This document shows positions 47,167 through 54,683 of a stretch of DNA of 64,000 bases, in pieces; the stretch's first letter is position 1, and each line of letters starts with the position of its first letter. Below the pieces are notes generated by a model that was not told the origin of the DNA, did not search any database, and worked only from the letters and a program-made list of their open reading frames with translations. A program made the position numbers and the translations under genes. Source of the DNA: DATKZS01 sp035527835 [NCBI: bacterium] (GTDB lineage: Bacteria; RBG-13-61-14); assembly GCA_035527835.1 (NCBI GenBank), contig DATKZS010000041.1, positions 8,848 to 72,847 of the forward strand, in the 5' to 3' direction.

Positions 47167-47903
47167 CGCCCCCTCCGCGCCAGACCCTTCTTGAACTCGT
47201 TCACCCCGGGGTCGCCGCTCGCCATGAACTCGTCCACCGTGCCCACGAACCGGAACCGCCCGTCCCACAACAACCCCACCCGGTCCGCGATCTGCACCAT
47301 GCTCTCCATGTCGTGGCTGACAACGATGGAGGTGGTGTTGAGGTCGCGGTTCAACTGCCTGATCAGCCGGCTGATCCGGTTCGCCGTGAACGGGTCAAGA
47401 CCCGTGGTCGGCTCGTCATAAAGCAGGTAGCGCGGCTCCAGCGCCAGCGTCCGCGCCAGGCCCACCCGCTTCTGCTCCCCGAAGCTCAGCTCGTCCGGCA
47501 TCCGCTCCCCCACCGCCGGGTCAATCTCAACCCTCCGGAGCCCGCTCTCCACCCGCCGCTTGATCTCGTCCTCCGAATACTGCCCCGCGCGCCTGAGCCC
47601 GAACGCAACGTTCTCGTACACCGGCAGCGAATCGAACAGCGTCGGCAACTGGAAAACCATCCCGCACTTCAGCCGCACCTTCTGGAACCCGTCCTCCGTA
47701 AGCCCCGACACATCCTCCCCGTCGATCCGGATCGAGCCCTGCTCCGACTTCACCAGGCCCACCAGCAAACGGATCATCACCGTCTTGCCCGCGCCCGTCT
47801 TCCCCAAAACGAAAAACGTCTCCCCCTCCCGCACCGTGAGCTCAATCCCCCGCAGCACGGCCTTGTCCCCGAACGACTTCCAAACTCCCTGGTATTCAAT
47901 CAT
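47163..47903 (-). CDS. MlaF-like ABC ATPase (1)
   Basis: About 246 residues: LGKTGAGKTVMIR (Walker A; K-T-G variant of the usual G-x-SGxGKS), FQLPTLFDSLPVYENV (Q-loop and MlaF-type 'LFDSL'), ELSFGEQKRVGLARTL (signature SFGEQ instead of SGGxx), LLYDEPTTGLDP (Walker B), VSHDMES (H-loop). Overlaps the permease start. It energises lipid transport with MlaE and MCE. The start lies just before a CGCCAAG-class hairpin. Confidence 0.9.
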   Translation of the reverse strand: MIEYQGVWKSFGDKAVLRGIELTVREGETFFVLGKTGAGKTVMIRLLVGLVKSEQGSIRIDGEDVSGLTEDGFQKVRLKCGMVFQLPTLFDSLPVYENVAFGLRRAGQYSEDEIKRRVESGLRRVEIDPAVGERMPDELSFGEQKRVGLARTLALEPRYLLYDEPTTGLDPFTANRISRLIRQLNRDLNTTSIVVSHDMESMVQIADRVGLLWDGRFRFVGTVDEFMASGDPGVNEFKKGLARRGR

Positions 47904-47926
47904 GGTTGCTCTCATTGAAGCAGGGA

Positions 47927-48007
47927 TTAACCGCCAAGACGCCAAGAACGCCAAGAGAAAAAGAATAAAAATTATTCCTTGGCGTTCTTGGCGTCTTGGC
48001 GGTTAAT
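47927..48007. repeat. Hairpin repeat, CGCCAAGACGCCAAGAACG class (second member)
   Basis: Arms ccgccaagacgccaagaacg and inverse, A/T-rich loop. Fills the gap between the two MlaF-like ATPase genes. Confidence 0.85.
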
Positions 48008-48017
48008 TTTGTCTTCA

Positions 48018-48749
48018 TCATCCCTCCCCGTTCGAGTCCAGGAACTCCCTCAGCTCCGTCCGCTCGCTCGTGAAGATGTCCGCCGGCGCCCCCAGCCGGA
48101 TGATCCGGCCCTGGTGCAGAAGCAGCACCCGGTCCGCCGTCGCCATGATCAGCGGCAGATAGTTGCTCACCATCAGCACCGCCCGGTCCGTCCGCTGCCC
48201 CAGCTCCGCGATCAGCTCCCCGATCGCCTCCGACGTGATCGGGTCAAGACCCGCCGTCGGGTCATCATAAATCACGATCCTGGGTTCGTGCGCCACCGCC
48301 CTGGCGATCCCCACCCGCTTCTTCATGCCGCCGCTCAACTCCGACGGATACATCCGCTCGATCGGACCCAGGTGCAATCGCTCCAAAAGCTCCGTGACCC
48401 GCGCCCCGATCTCCGCGTCCGAAAGACCCATCACCTCCCGGAGCACGAACCCGATGTTCTCCTTGACCGTCATCGAGTCGAACAGCGCGTTCTGCTGGAA
48501 CAGCATCCCCACCTTGCGCCTGATCTCCCGGAGCCGCGCCGCCCCCGACCCCGTCACCTCCTCACCGTCCAGCCAAACCTGGCCCCCGTCCGGCTTCACC
48601 AGACCCACCACCGCCCGCGCCAGAATGCTCTTCCCGCTCCCCGAAGCACCCATCAGCGCAACCGTCTCCCCGGCCGCGACCTCCAGGCCCACGTCCCGGA
48701 GCACCTGCCGCCTCCCCAACTCCAAACTTAGTCCCTTGACCTTGATCAT
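48018..48749 (-). CDS. MlaF-like ABC ATPase (2)
   Basis: 243 residues: GASGSGKSILARAVVG, FQQNALFDSMTVKENIGF, LSGGMKKRVGIARAV (the MlaF-type 'SGGM.KR'), IVIYDDPTAGLDPITS (Walker B with Asp-Asp-Pro instead of Asp-Glu-Pro), VSNYLPL in place of the usual H-loop ('SHD'). The Glu-to-Asp and lost switch His suggest reduced or altered ATPase activity. First of the minus-strand Mla cluster. It may pair with ATPase 1 as a heterodimer serving two permeases. Confidence 0.88.
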   Translation of the reverse strand: MIKVKGLSLELGRRQVLRDVGLEVAAGETVALMGASGSGKSILARAVVGLVKPDGGQVWLDGEEVTGSGAARLREIRRKVGMLFQQNALFDSMTVKENIGFVLREVMGLSDAEIGARVTELLERLHLGPIERMYPSELSGGMKKRVGIARAVAHEPRIVIYDDPTAGLDPITSEAIGELIAELGQRTDRAVLMVSNYLPLIMATADRVLLLHQGRIIRLGAPADIFTSERTELREFLDSNGEG

Positions 48750-48876
48750 CCCATCATTCCCGTCGGCGAAATCTTACCCGGTTGAGACGCGAGCGTCAAA
48801 ACAGAGGGAGGAATCCTGCTGTAGTGGAAGCTCGCAACAGAGTATTTGACTGGTTTTGTGGCCGAAAAAATAACCG

Positions 48877-49344
48877 TCAAGGAACGCGGATTACGGTGAG
48901 GCCGCCGCGCTTCAGGACTTCGCCGGTAACGCCTTCCTTGTCACATGAAGGCGAGCCGCCTTTGAGGTAGGCCCGCTTCGCCCCGATAATTCGGGCGATC
49001 TCCAGGGTGTAATGCGCGCCGGCGACGTGGAAGTGCGTAACGTCCTGCCCGGTCTCCGGGGCGATGATCCGCAGGCCTTCATCCAGCACCTGCGCTCCCG
49101 TTCCTTCAAGGTATTCCCCGGTCCGGGGCGTGGGCATTCCGCCCAGTTGCTCCGGGCAGACCGGGACCAGCACGTATTTTCCTTCAAGCTTCTCGATCAG
49201 CTTGTCCCTCTTCTTCGCCCTCCGCCCGTGCCACCGGCAGGGAACCCCCAGAAAGCACGCGCTGATCAGGACGGGCTCTTTATAGACCGAAGCTTGCGGC
49301 TCCGGGAAGAGCGGCAAGCTCCTCCGGTCTTGCTTTATACCCAT
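48877..49344 (-). CDS. DUF523 family protein
   Basis: About 155 residues from ATG 49344 (GAGG nine bases upstream). The family signature is complete: ISACFLGVPCRWHGR (two Cys), VCPEQLGGMPTPR, and KGGSPSCDKEG. DUF523 proteins are widespread small enzymes or metal-binding proteins of unknown role. Stands alone between the Mla cluster and the accessory island. Confidence 0.88.
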   Translation of the reverse strand: MGIKQDRRSLPLFPEPQASVYKEPVLISACFLGVPCRWHGRRAKKRDKLIEKLEGKYVLVPVCPEQLGGMPTPRTGEYLEGTGAQVLDEGLRIIAPETGQDVTHFHVAGAHYTLEIARIIGAKRAYLKGGSPSCDKEGVTGEVLKRGGLTVIRVP

Positions 49345-49434
49345 GAACCGTATCCTCAACAATGACGCGCCGCCAGAAGCGATGACGCCATCCCATACCC
49401 GGCGGTAAATTAATCGTGGCAACTGATATGGCGA

Positions 49435-49929
49435 TTACGCATCCGCCCAATTCTCCAGTTGGAGTTCGGGCATCAGCTCCTTAATCCTTTTCATTCCTGG
49501 ATCACGAGAAACAAGAATCAGATTCCGTTCCAATGCTTGTGCCGCAATCCAGATGTCATTCTCCTGGATTTGCAATGTCTGACTTGTTAGGGGGTCAACG
49601 AGCTGCTCGGGCCTCAATTTTTTCTTTTCCTTTTTAGGAGCATATTTTTCAAATAATCTTGCCCTTATGTTGCCATAGTGAATTGCCGTTGATGACGTTA
49701 TATTAATGGGATAGGGGAAGTGATTGGCAGTAAAATGCTTGTATTGAATTTGTATGGGAAGCTGATATTTTGGAGATTCCACCTTATGTCCAAATTCCAT
49801 TTCGCCTAATGTAATAACAGAAATGTTAATTGGAGTTTCGTAAGGCAACCTCGATATTCTCTCGTGAACACCATTTTCTTTCCGAAAGAAATAACTCAAT
49901 ACATTTGTATCTAGCAGGTAACCCTTCAT
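49435..49929 (-). CDS. VapC-like PIN-domain ribonuclease
   Basis: 164 residues. PIN acidic triad pattern: Asp7 in YLLDTNVLSYF, Glu in ISVITLGEMEFG, and the ENDIWIAAQALE Asp, followed by ILVSRDPG. Such domains cut tRNA or rRNA in toxin-antitoxin pairs. No antitoxin precedes it. Instead it starts 11 bases after the stop of the DNA methyltransferase on the same strand, so the two are probably co-transcribed. AT-rich compared with the window average. Confidence 0.85.
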   Translation of the reverse strand: MKGYLLDTNVLSYFFRKENGVHERISRLPYETPINISVITLGEMEFGHKVESPKYQLPIQIQYKHFTANHFPYPINITSSTAIHYGNIRARLFEKYAPKKEKKKLRPEQLVDPLTSQTLQIQENDIWIAAQALERNLILVSRDPGMKRIKELMPELQLENWADA

Positions 49930-49940
49930 GATGACTTTAC

Positions 49941-52475
49941 CTAAAATGCCTCTGATGCTTTCTTTAAAGCACTTAAGATAGCAGCGGGCACTTCTTCAGT
50001 TTGTTTTTCGATTAGCTTGCCTGACGTAGATTTTCCGAATTCATCGGATAGGTATTCATGAAGGTGAAAATAGGATTCGAGGTCTGCAGGGAAATACCTG
50101 TTGGGGAATGATATCACACCAGGGCGCTTCTCGCCGCTAAACAAATCTAGAAGCTCCCTTTCCATTTTGGGAGGAAGATCGTAAAGGCGGAGCACCTCGG
50201 CATCGATGCGAAGCAAAATATTTTCTGAATCTTTGAGCTTGTTCGTGTCGTGGGAGGAAGCAAGGGTAACATATTTCGTGACTAAGCCTGCAATTAATTC
50301 CCGGTCCGTGGAATCGGCCCTTGGTATGGGGATAGATTTTACGGTACCCGCTAGAATGTGGCGCTTCATCGAGTGTGAGTAGGCAAACGCATTAGCAAGC
50401 GGAGAATTTATCAAGGCCCATAGGTATTCCAGAGGAATGTCTTTGCTCTTGGGGCGAAGCGCGTTGTAATTGGTAGTGAAAGTATGCCCATCCCCATCAA
50501 TGAAAGCTTTTATGCGCCAAGATCCGCGACTGACCCGTGCATGGTTCATTAGGACCTGAGGAAGTCCAATTGCAGTTCCTTTCCTTGGTGACATCAAAAC
50601 TTTTGGATCAAGGTTTAGCCATGATTCTTGAGGTTTGCCATGGAGCTGAAGGTCTTTCCCAATTTTGGCAAAACCTTTCCTGAATCCCTCAATAGGTCTA
50701 TCAGAAATGGTGGTCCCGCTCGTCGCCACCCCCTTTTTTTTAAACGACAATCCTTGTCCAATTTCAGCAATGTCATCCATTCTTTGATTGTCGTTAAGCC
50801 AACTCCAGATATGTTCCAATTCGGGTACTCTCAAATCGTAATTATTTGACTGGGCGAACCGTGCCTGCATTGTCAAAATCTTATCAGACTTGAAATAATT
50901 TCTAAAGTCCTGTAACCCTTTTTCTCTGACATGCCGGCAAATTATCTCAATACCTTTACTGCCGGTCGACTTTAATCTCCTTGCCAAAATTATTGCGGAC
51001 TCCATGTCGCTTAGTTTGAATACCTTATCAGGTAAAAGTGAAATTTCCTTGATTTCAAAACCTTCAACCAATAATTTTCGCACTTTGGAGGCGTCTTTGC
51101 TGTTTAAAAAACCTTGTGGAACCACTATCCCGATAAGGGCTCCAGCAGGGAGTTCAGGCAATGCCCTTCGGAGCATCTCCGCGGTTTTATTCCTGAGGTA
51201 TCCACCCTTCTCTCTGTTAGGCATGGCCCATTTTTCTTCAGTGGTAAAATTTTCAAACGGCGCATTTGAGAAAAAAATTCTGCAGTTCCTTGATAACTGT
51301 TCTAGCCTGTCGCCCGAGAACATATCTCCCTGCTCGAGCCTCCATCCGTTTGGATTAGGAATGTCGGCCAGGGTCAATGAAAGCCTTGCGATCTCCAAGG
51401 CGAATTCATCAATCTCTATCCCGAATAGGTGCTGCCTCAAGTAATTACCAAGCTCTGAATGAGAGGTATTTTCTGGTGCTAATTCCCGGAGGAGTCGCAT
51501 GGCCGATACCAGAAAGGCCGCATGTCCGCAGGCCGGCTCGAATATCACTCGATCATCAAATGGAATTTCTTTGATCCAGGGTTCCATTTGCCAAACCATA
51601 TAGTCAACCAGAAAAGAAGGCGTGCTATGAATTCCAAACCTCTTGCGGTTTTCTTTGGTGATGAGCGCATTCTCGTATACTTCGGCCAGAGCCTCTGTTG
51701 TTACATGGGACAAGGGCGCGTAACGTTCCACTTGTTCGGCCAATCTAATTAATGGCTGCCTCCAGGAAGTTTTTATTAGTGGAGGATTTCTCGATCCATA
51801 GTGCTTCGCTACGCGGTTGAAAACAGTATCAGGATCCAAGAGGTCAATGGTCTTGAAATTAGGAACCTGCTTATCATGGAGTATCTTGGCTGCCAGTATC
51901 CAGAATGTTGATTGAATGAGCCAGCGGCCTTGTAGGGCATTGGGTTGCTCCCAGCCCAGTCCATCCTTCAAATCCGGGAAGATTCGCACTACTAATCTGG
52001 TCAGCTCTTGGCCGATCTCTTCCTCGACCAGCGGCATAAGTCCAAAATCAACAAATTTAAGCTGGAACGACTTTGACAATCTGCCTTTGGTCTTGGCCCT
52101 GTAAATAGACTCAGGCGAGAAATCCTTGTGAGACTTGAAGAATTTTTCAAGACTTGCAATCGATACCTCTTCCTGGCGAACGGGGGCGTCGCTTTTCTGG
52201 TTCCACCATTGCAGGCTCCCATTTTGCCTGATTAGCACTATGGGAGCGCCAAGCTCCCGATATGACCGAACTTGGCCGGCGATATCATGCTCAGCCTCAT
52301 TGAAAGCGATACAGGATGACCTCGCATCCATCGGCTCATGCGCGAAGGCCACTAATGCCGCCCTCTTTTCTTTGCTCATGGAGCTAAAGGCATAGTTCTC
52401 CTTCATCAGGTGCGGTTTATACCCGCACTGATCCTTCAAGAGCCTCTTAATCGTTTCGGTGTTTATGGCGCTCAT
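49941..52475 (-). CDS. N6-adenine DNA methyltransferase (large, stand-alone, type I/IIG-like)
   Basis: About 844 residues from ATG 52475. A central methylase core: GIHSTPSFLVDYMV (motif X-like), IFEPACGHAAFLVSAMRLL (SAM motif I), FGIEIDEFALEIARLSL, and motif IV FFSNAPFENF at residues ~404-407, where the standard is NPPF/Y. The C-terminal ~300 residues look like a target-recognition domain (GQGLSFKKKGV...NSPLANAFAYSHS). The N-terminal ~130 residues are a small alpha/beta domain of unclear type. No separate specificity or restriction subunit is present; a PIN nuclease follows 11 bases after the stop. Low GC suggests transfer. Confidence 0.82.
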   Translation of the reverse strand: MSAINTETIKRLLKDQCGYKPHLMKENYAFSSMSKEKRAALVAFAHEPMDARSSCIAFNEAEHDIAGQVRSYRELGAPIVLIRQNGSLQWWNQKSDAPVRQEEVSIASLEKFFKSHKDFSPESIYRAKTKGRLSKSFQLKFVDFGLMPLVEEEIGQELTRLVVRIFPDLKDGLGWEQPNALQGRWLIQSTFWILAAKILHDKQVPNFKTIDLLDPDTVFNRVAKHYGSRNPPLIKTSWRQPLIRLAEQVERYAPLSHVTTEALAEVYENALITKENRKRFGIHSTPSFLVDYMVWQMEPWIKEIPFDDRVIFEPACGHAAFLVSAMRLLRELAPENTSHSELGNYLRQHLFGIEIDEFALEIARLSLTLADIPNPNGWRLEQGDMFSGDRLEQLSRNCRIFFSNAPFENFTTEEKWAMPNREKGGYLRNKTAEMLRRALPELPAGALIGIVVPQGFLNSKDASKVRKLLVEGFEIKEISLLPDKVFKLSDMESAIILARRLKSTGSKGIEIICRHVREKGLQDFRNYFKSDKILTMQARFAQSNNYDLRVPELEHIWSWLNDNQRMDDIAEIGQGLSFKKKGVATSGTTISDRPIEGFRKGFAKIGKDLQLHGKPQESWLNLDPKVLMSPRKGTAIGLPQVLMNHARVSRGSWRIKAFIDGDGHTFTTNYNALRPKSKDIPLEYLWALINSPLANAFAYSHSMKRHILAGTVKSIPIPRADSTDRELIAGLVTKYVTLASSHDTNKLKDSENILLRIDAEVLRLYDLPPKMERELLDLFSGEKRPGVISFPNRYFPADLESYFHLHEYLSDEFGKSTSGKLIEKQTEEVPAAILSALKKASEAF

Positions 52476-52520
52476 GTCGGCCCCCGCATTATAAGCAAAA
52501 AGCAAACTAAAGGAAAATCC

Positions 52521-53264
52521 CTAAAACAACGTCTTCCTCTCCACCACCCGCCCCACGATCTCCAGCTTCGACGGGTCCGTCACCACGATGTCTTCGTAAC
52601 GCGCGTTGAGCGGCCGCAGGATCACCAGGCGCTTGGACCCCTTGCCCCCCCCCTTGTCCCCGTGGATGATCAGCTTCTTGAACGTCGCCTCGTTCTCTTC
52701 TTTAAGCTTCGCGATCACGTAGTCCCCGCTCTTGGCCTCGAGGTTCGGGTTCACGATCAGCACGTCGCCCTCCCGGAACTCCGGCTCCATCGAGTCGTTC
52801 ACCACCTTCACCGCGAACAGGTTCGCCGCCTTCTGGTCGCTGTAAACCACCGCGTCGCTCGCTCCGGCCGGGTACTCCCCGTCCTCCGACGCCATGAACG
52901 CGCCCGCCTGCACCATCCCCACCACCGGCACCGCCCGGCCATGGCCCAGGACCGAGACCTCGATGTTGTCCATCCCCGAGACCTCGCCCAGAAACTCTCC
53001 CGCCCCGTGCCGCGACAGACGCTCGAAAATCGGCTTCACCGGCACCGGCGCCTTCTCCCAGTGCGCCAGCAGGATCAGCCGCTCCAGGTCAAGGTCCAGC
53101 GCCTTCGCCAGCTCCATCACCTTGTCGTCCTTCGGCACACTCTTCCCCTGCACGATCTTTGAAATGTACACCCCCGTCACCCCGACCTTTCGCGCCAGGT
53201 CCTCGTAAGTCCACCCCCGCTCTTTGAGACGCCGCGCCAAAACCTCCTTGAACCCTCCGCCCAT
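52521..53264 (-). CDS. LexA/CI-like repressor (XRE HTH plus S24 peptidase)
   Basis: 247 residues. N-terminal XRE HTH (LARRLKERGWTYEDLARKVGVTGVYISKIVQGKSVP), then an S24 domain with an Ala-Gly cleavage-like site (VVGMVQAGAFM, 120-121), nucleophile Ser158 in VKVVNDSMEPEFREGDVLIV, and general-base Lys near 196 in ATFKKL. These features mark self-cleaving SOS- or damage-responsive repressors of phages and islands. Divergent from two small plus-strand regulators, across a promoter with a palindromic operator. Ends 45 bases upstream of the methyltransferase start. Confidence 0.92.
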   Translation of the reverse strand: MGGGFKEVLARRLKERGWTYEDLARKVGVTGVYISKIVQGKSVPKDDKVMELAKALDLDLERLILLAHWEKAPVPVKPIFERLSRHGAGEFLGEVSGMDNIEVSVLGHGRAVPVVGMVQAGAFMASEDGEYPAGASDAVVYSDQKAANLFAVKVVNDSMEPEFREGDVLIVNPNLEAKSGDYVIAKLKEENEATFKKLIIHGDKGGGKGSKRLVILRPLNARYEDIVVTDPSKLEIVGRVVERKTLF

Positions 53265-53431
53265 CTCATCTCCCTCCCGTCAGTCGGCAGCATGCCGAAA
53301 TCCTACGCCAAGGCGCCAAGACCGCCCCACTCCCGCCCCCATCCGTGGTGTCCCCGCGGCCTTCCCCGCACACCCCCTTGACCCGGTTTATTCTCTCTCT
53401 ACATTTTTTATCCGCGCCCTTCATTTTTCCC

Positions 53432-53461
53432 TTGACAATTAACTAACTGTTAGTTTACTAT
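53432..53461 (+). promoter_or_regulatory. Promoter with embedded palindromic operator
   Basis: TTGACA at 53432-53437 and TACTAT at 53456-53461 (18-base spacer). The spacer holds the perfect palindrome AACTAAC-T-GTTAGTT (53441-53455). A repressor there would block the plus-strand regulator genes. The region 53265-53431 is otherwise gene-free. Confidence 0.75.
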
Positions 53462-53572
53462 AGCCCGCGATGGTTGTCAAGAGAAAAATCATGAAAATTT
53501 CTCGGTGGTCGCGGCCGCACTTTTGGCGGCCTTGGGGTCCAATATATCAGAGAGGGAAAAAGGGGGTGTTAG

Positions 53573-53842
53573 ATGAAGGTCTTTGACCGCTACAAGTTAC
53601 GTAACATTCGTAAATTAAAAGGCTATTCCATGGAAATGACGGCCCGGATGCTCGAGCTCCGCTCCGGGCGCAAGATCACCCGGTCCGCCATCTGCCACTG
53701 GGAGCGCGGCGCCGCCAGACCCTCCATCGAGTCGCTGCTCGCCCTGTCCGAGCTCTTCGACGTCCCGCTCGACTATTTTTTTACCCGCCGATCAAACTGT
53801 TTGTTTGAGGACGGGGAGCCCCGCCGCGGCCGGGAGGCCTGA
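53573..53842 (+). CDS. Small XRE-family HTH regulator
   Basis: 89 residues: YKLRNIRKLKGYSMEMTARMLELRSGRKITRSAICHWERGAARPSIESLLALSELFDVPLDYFF is a complete XRE HTH with a slightly long turn. The short tail is basic. It sits behind the operator-bearing promoter, divergent from the LexA-like repressor. Its stop is followed two bases later by the next gene. Together they look like an early regulatory pair of a prophage or integrative island. Confidence 0.85.
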   Translation: MKVFDRYKLRNIRKLKGYSMEMTARMLELRSGRKITRSAICHWERGAARPSIESLLALSELFDVPLDYFFTRRSNCLFEDGEPRRGREA

Positions 53843-53844
53843 CC

Positions 53845-54258
53845 ATGTATTGCCGAAAATGCGCGCGCCGCGAATCGTGCGTGGAGATCTGCCAAAAGCT
53901 CGAGGCCCACTTGAAGTCGCGGGAAACATATCAGCGCGAGATCTGCCTCGAGCCCGGCGACCTCGCCCTGGTGGCCGAGGAGGTCAAGGTCTCGTGGCCG
54001 GACCTGCTCCCGGACTATCCGTGGATGTGGGACCAGCTGGGGCCGTTCCTCGATGCTCTGCCCGTTCCCGCGCTCCAGGTTTTTGTGCTGCACTTCCATG
54101 ACGGCCGCACCGTGGGCGAGATCAGCCGCTCGCTCAATATTCACCGCGCCACCGTGAACCGCCGCTTGGGCCGCGCCGTCCGTCTGCTCAAGCGCGCCCT
54201 GGCCCGTGAGTCCCGCCTTGCGGCCCGCCGCCGTCGGCGGTTAAAAAGCGGCGCATGA
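53845..54258 (+). CDS. Zinc-knuckle plus sigma-70 region-4-like HTH protein
   Basis: 137 residues. The N-terminus MYCRKCARRESCVEICQKLEAHLK has four Cys in a knuckle-like pattern. The C-terminal half (LPVPALQVFVLHFHDGRTVGEISRSLNIHRATVNRRLGRAVRLLKRAL) is a sigma-r4-type HTH. The tail is Arg-rich. Likely a small transcription activator, comparable in design to phage late-gene activators. Starts two bases after the XRE gene, so co-transcribed with it. Confidence 0.75.
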   Translation: MYCRKCARRESCVEICQKLEAHLKSRETYQREICLEPGDLALVAEEVKVSWPDLLPDYPWMWDQLGPFLDALPVPALQVFVLHFHDGRTVGEISRSLNIHRATVNRRLGRAVRLLKRALARESRLAARRRRRLKSGA

Positions 54259-54276
54259 CGAGGACGCAAGGGACGG

Positions 54277-54332
54277 GAATCGAGGAACGAGGATCGAGGG
54301 AATTTTCCGACCCCCCGCCCCTCGATCCTTTT
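54277..54332. repeat. Hairpin repeat, GAATCGAGGAACGAGGATCGAGG class
   Basis: Arms gggaatcgaggaacgaggatcgagg and inverse ccctcgatcctt-like. Another member at 62526-62610. Confidence 0.75.
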
Positions 54333-54389
54333 CCATGAGGTTCTTCGCAATGGAGAATGGATAATATGTGCGGCGCGGACCGTGGATAG

Positions 54390-54462
54390 CGTAGAGCGAA
54401 GGGCGAAGGGCGTAAATCAAATCAGCGCCAAAGCAGCGGTCTTTCACGCCCTGCGCTCTACG
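54390..54462. repeat. Hairpin repeat, GTAGAGCGAAGGGCGAAGGGCG class
   Basis: Left arm gcgtagagcgaagggcg; right arm cgccctgcgctctacgc. Unique class in this window. The rest of 54259-54683 holds no gene. Confidence 0.75.
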
Positions 54463-54586
54463 CGCCCGCCGTTCCCCTCCAATGAAATTTTTCGGATCCA
54501 CTCTGGAAGGTGAAGAACCTTTCATGATTGGGCGTCGCCGCCGGCCGCATGAACACCTGCTCGGAGCGCCGGGCCGATATCGGGGA

Positions 54587-54615
54587 TTGACTTCATCGAG
54601 ACGATTCGGTATGTT
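54587..54615 (+). promoter_or_regulatory. Sigma70-type promoter for the Hsp70-like gene
   Basis: TTGACT at 54587-54592, 17-base spacer, TATGTT at 54610-54615, about 70 bases before ATG 54684. No CIRCE is seen. Confidence 0.65.
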
Positions 54616-54683
54616 TTGATGACGGGCGGGGCCGGCGCGGATTTGCCGGCCCGCCTGATTGGAGCAAAGAAGGACAACGCGCC

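Noticed and set aside
48877-49929. Antitoxin for the PIN protein
   Set aside because: DUF523 lies downstream, on the same strand, and is a recognised non-antitoxin family; nothing small precedes the PIN gene.
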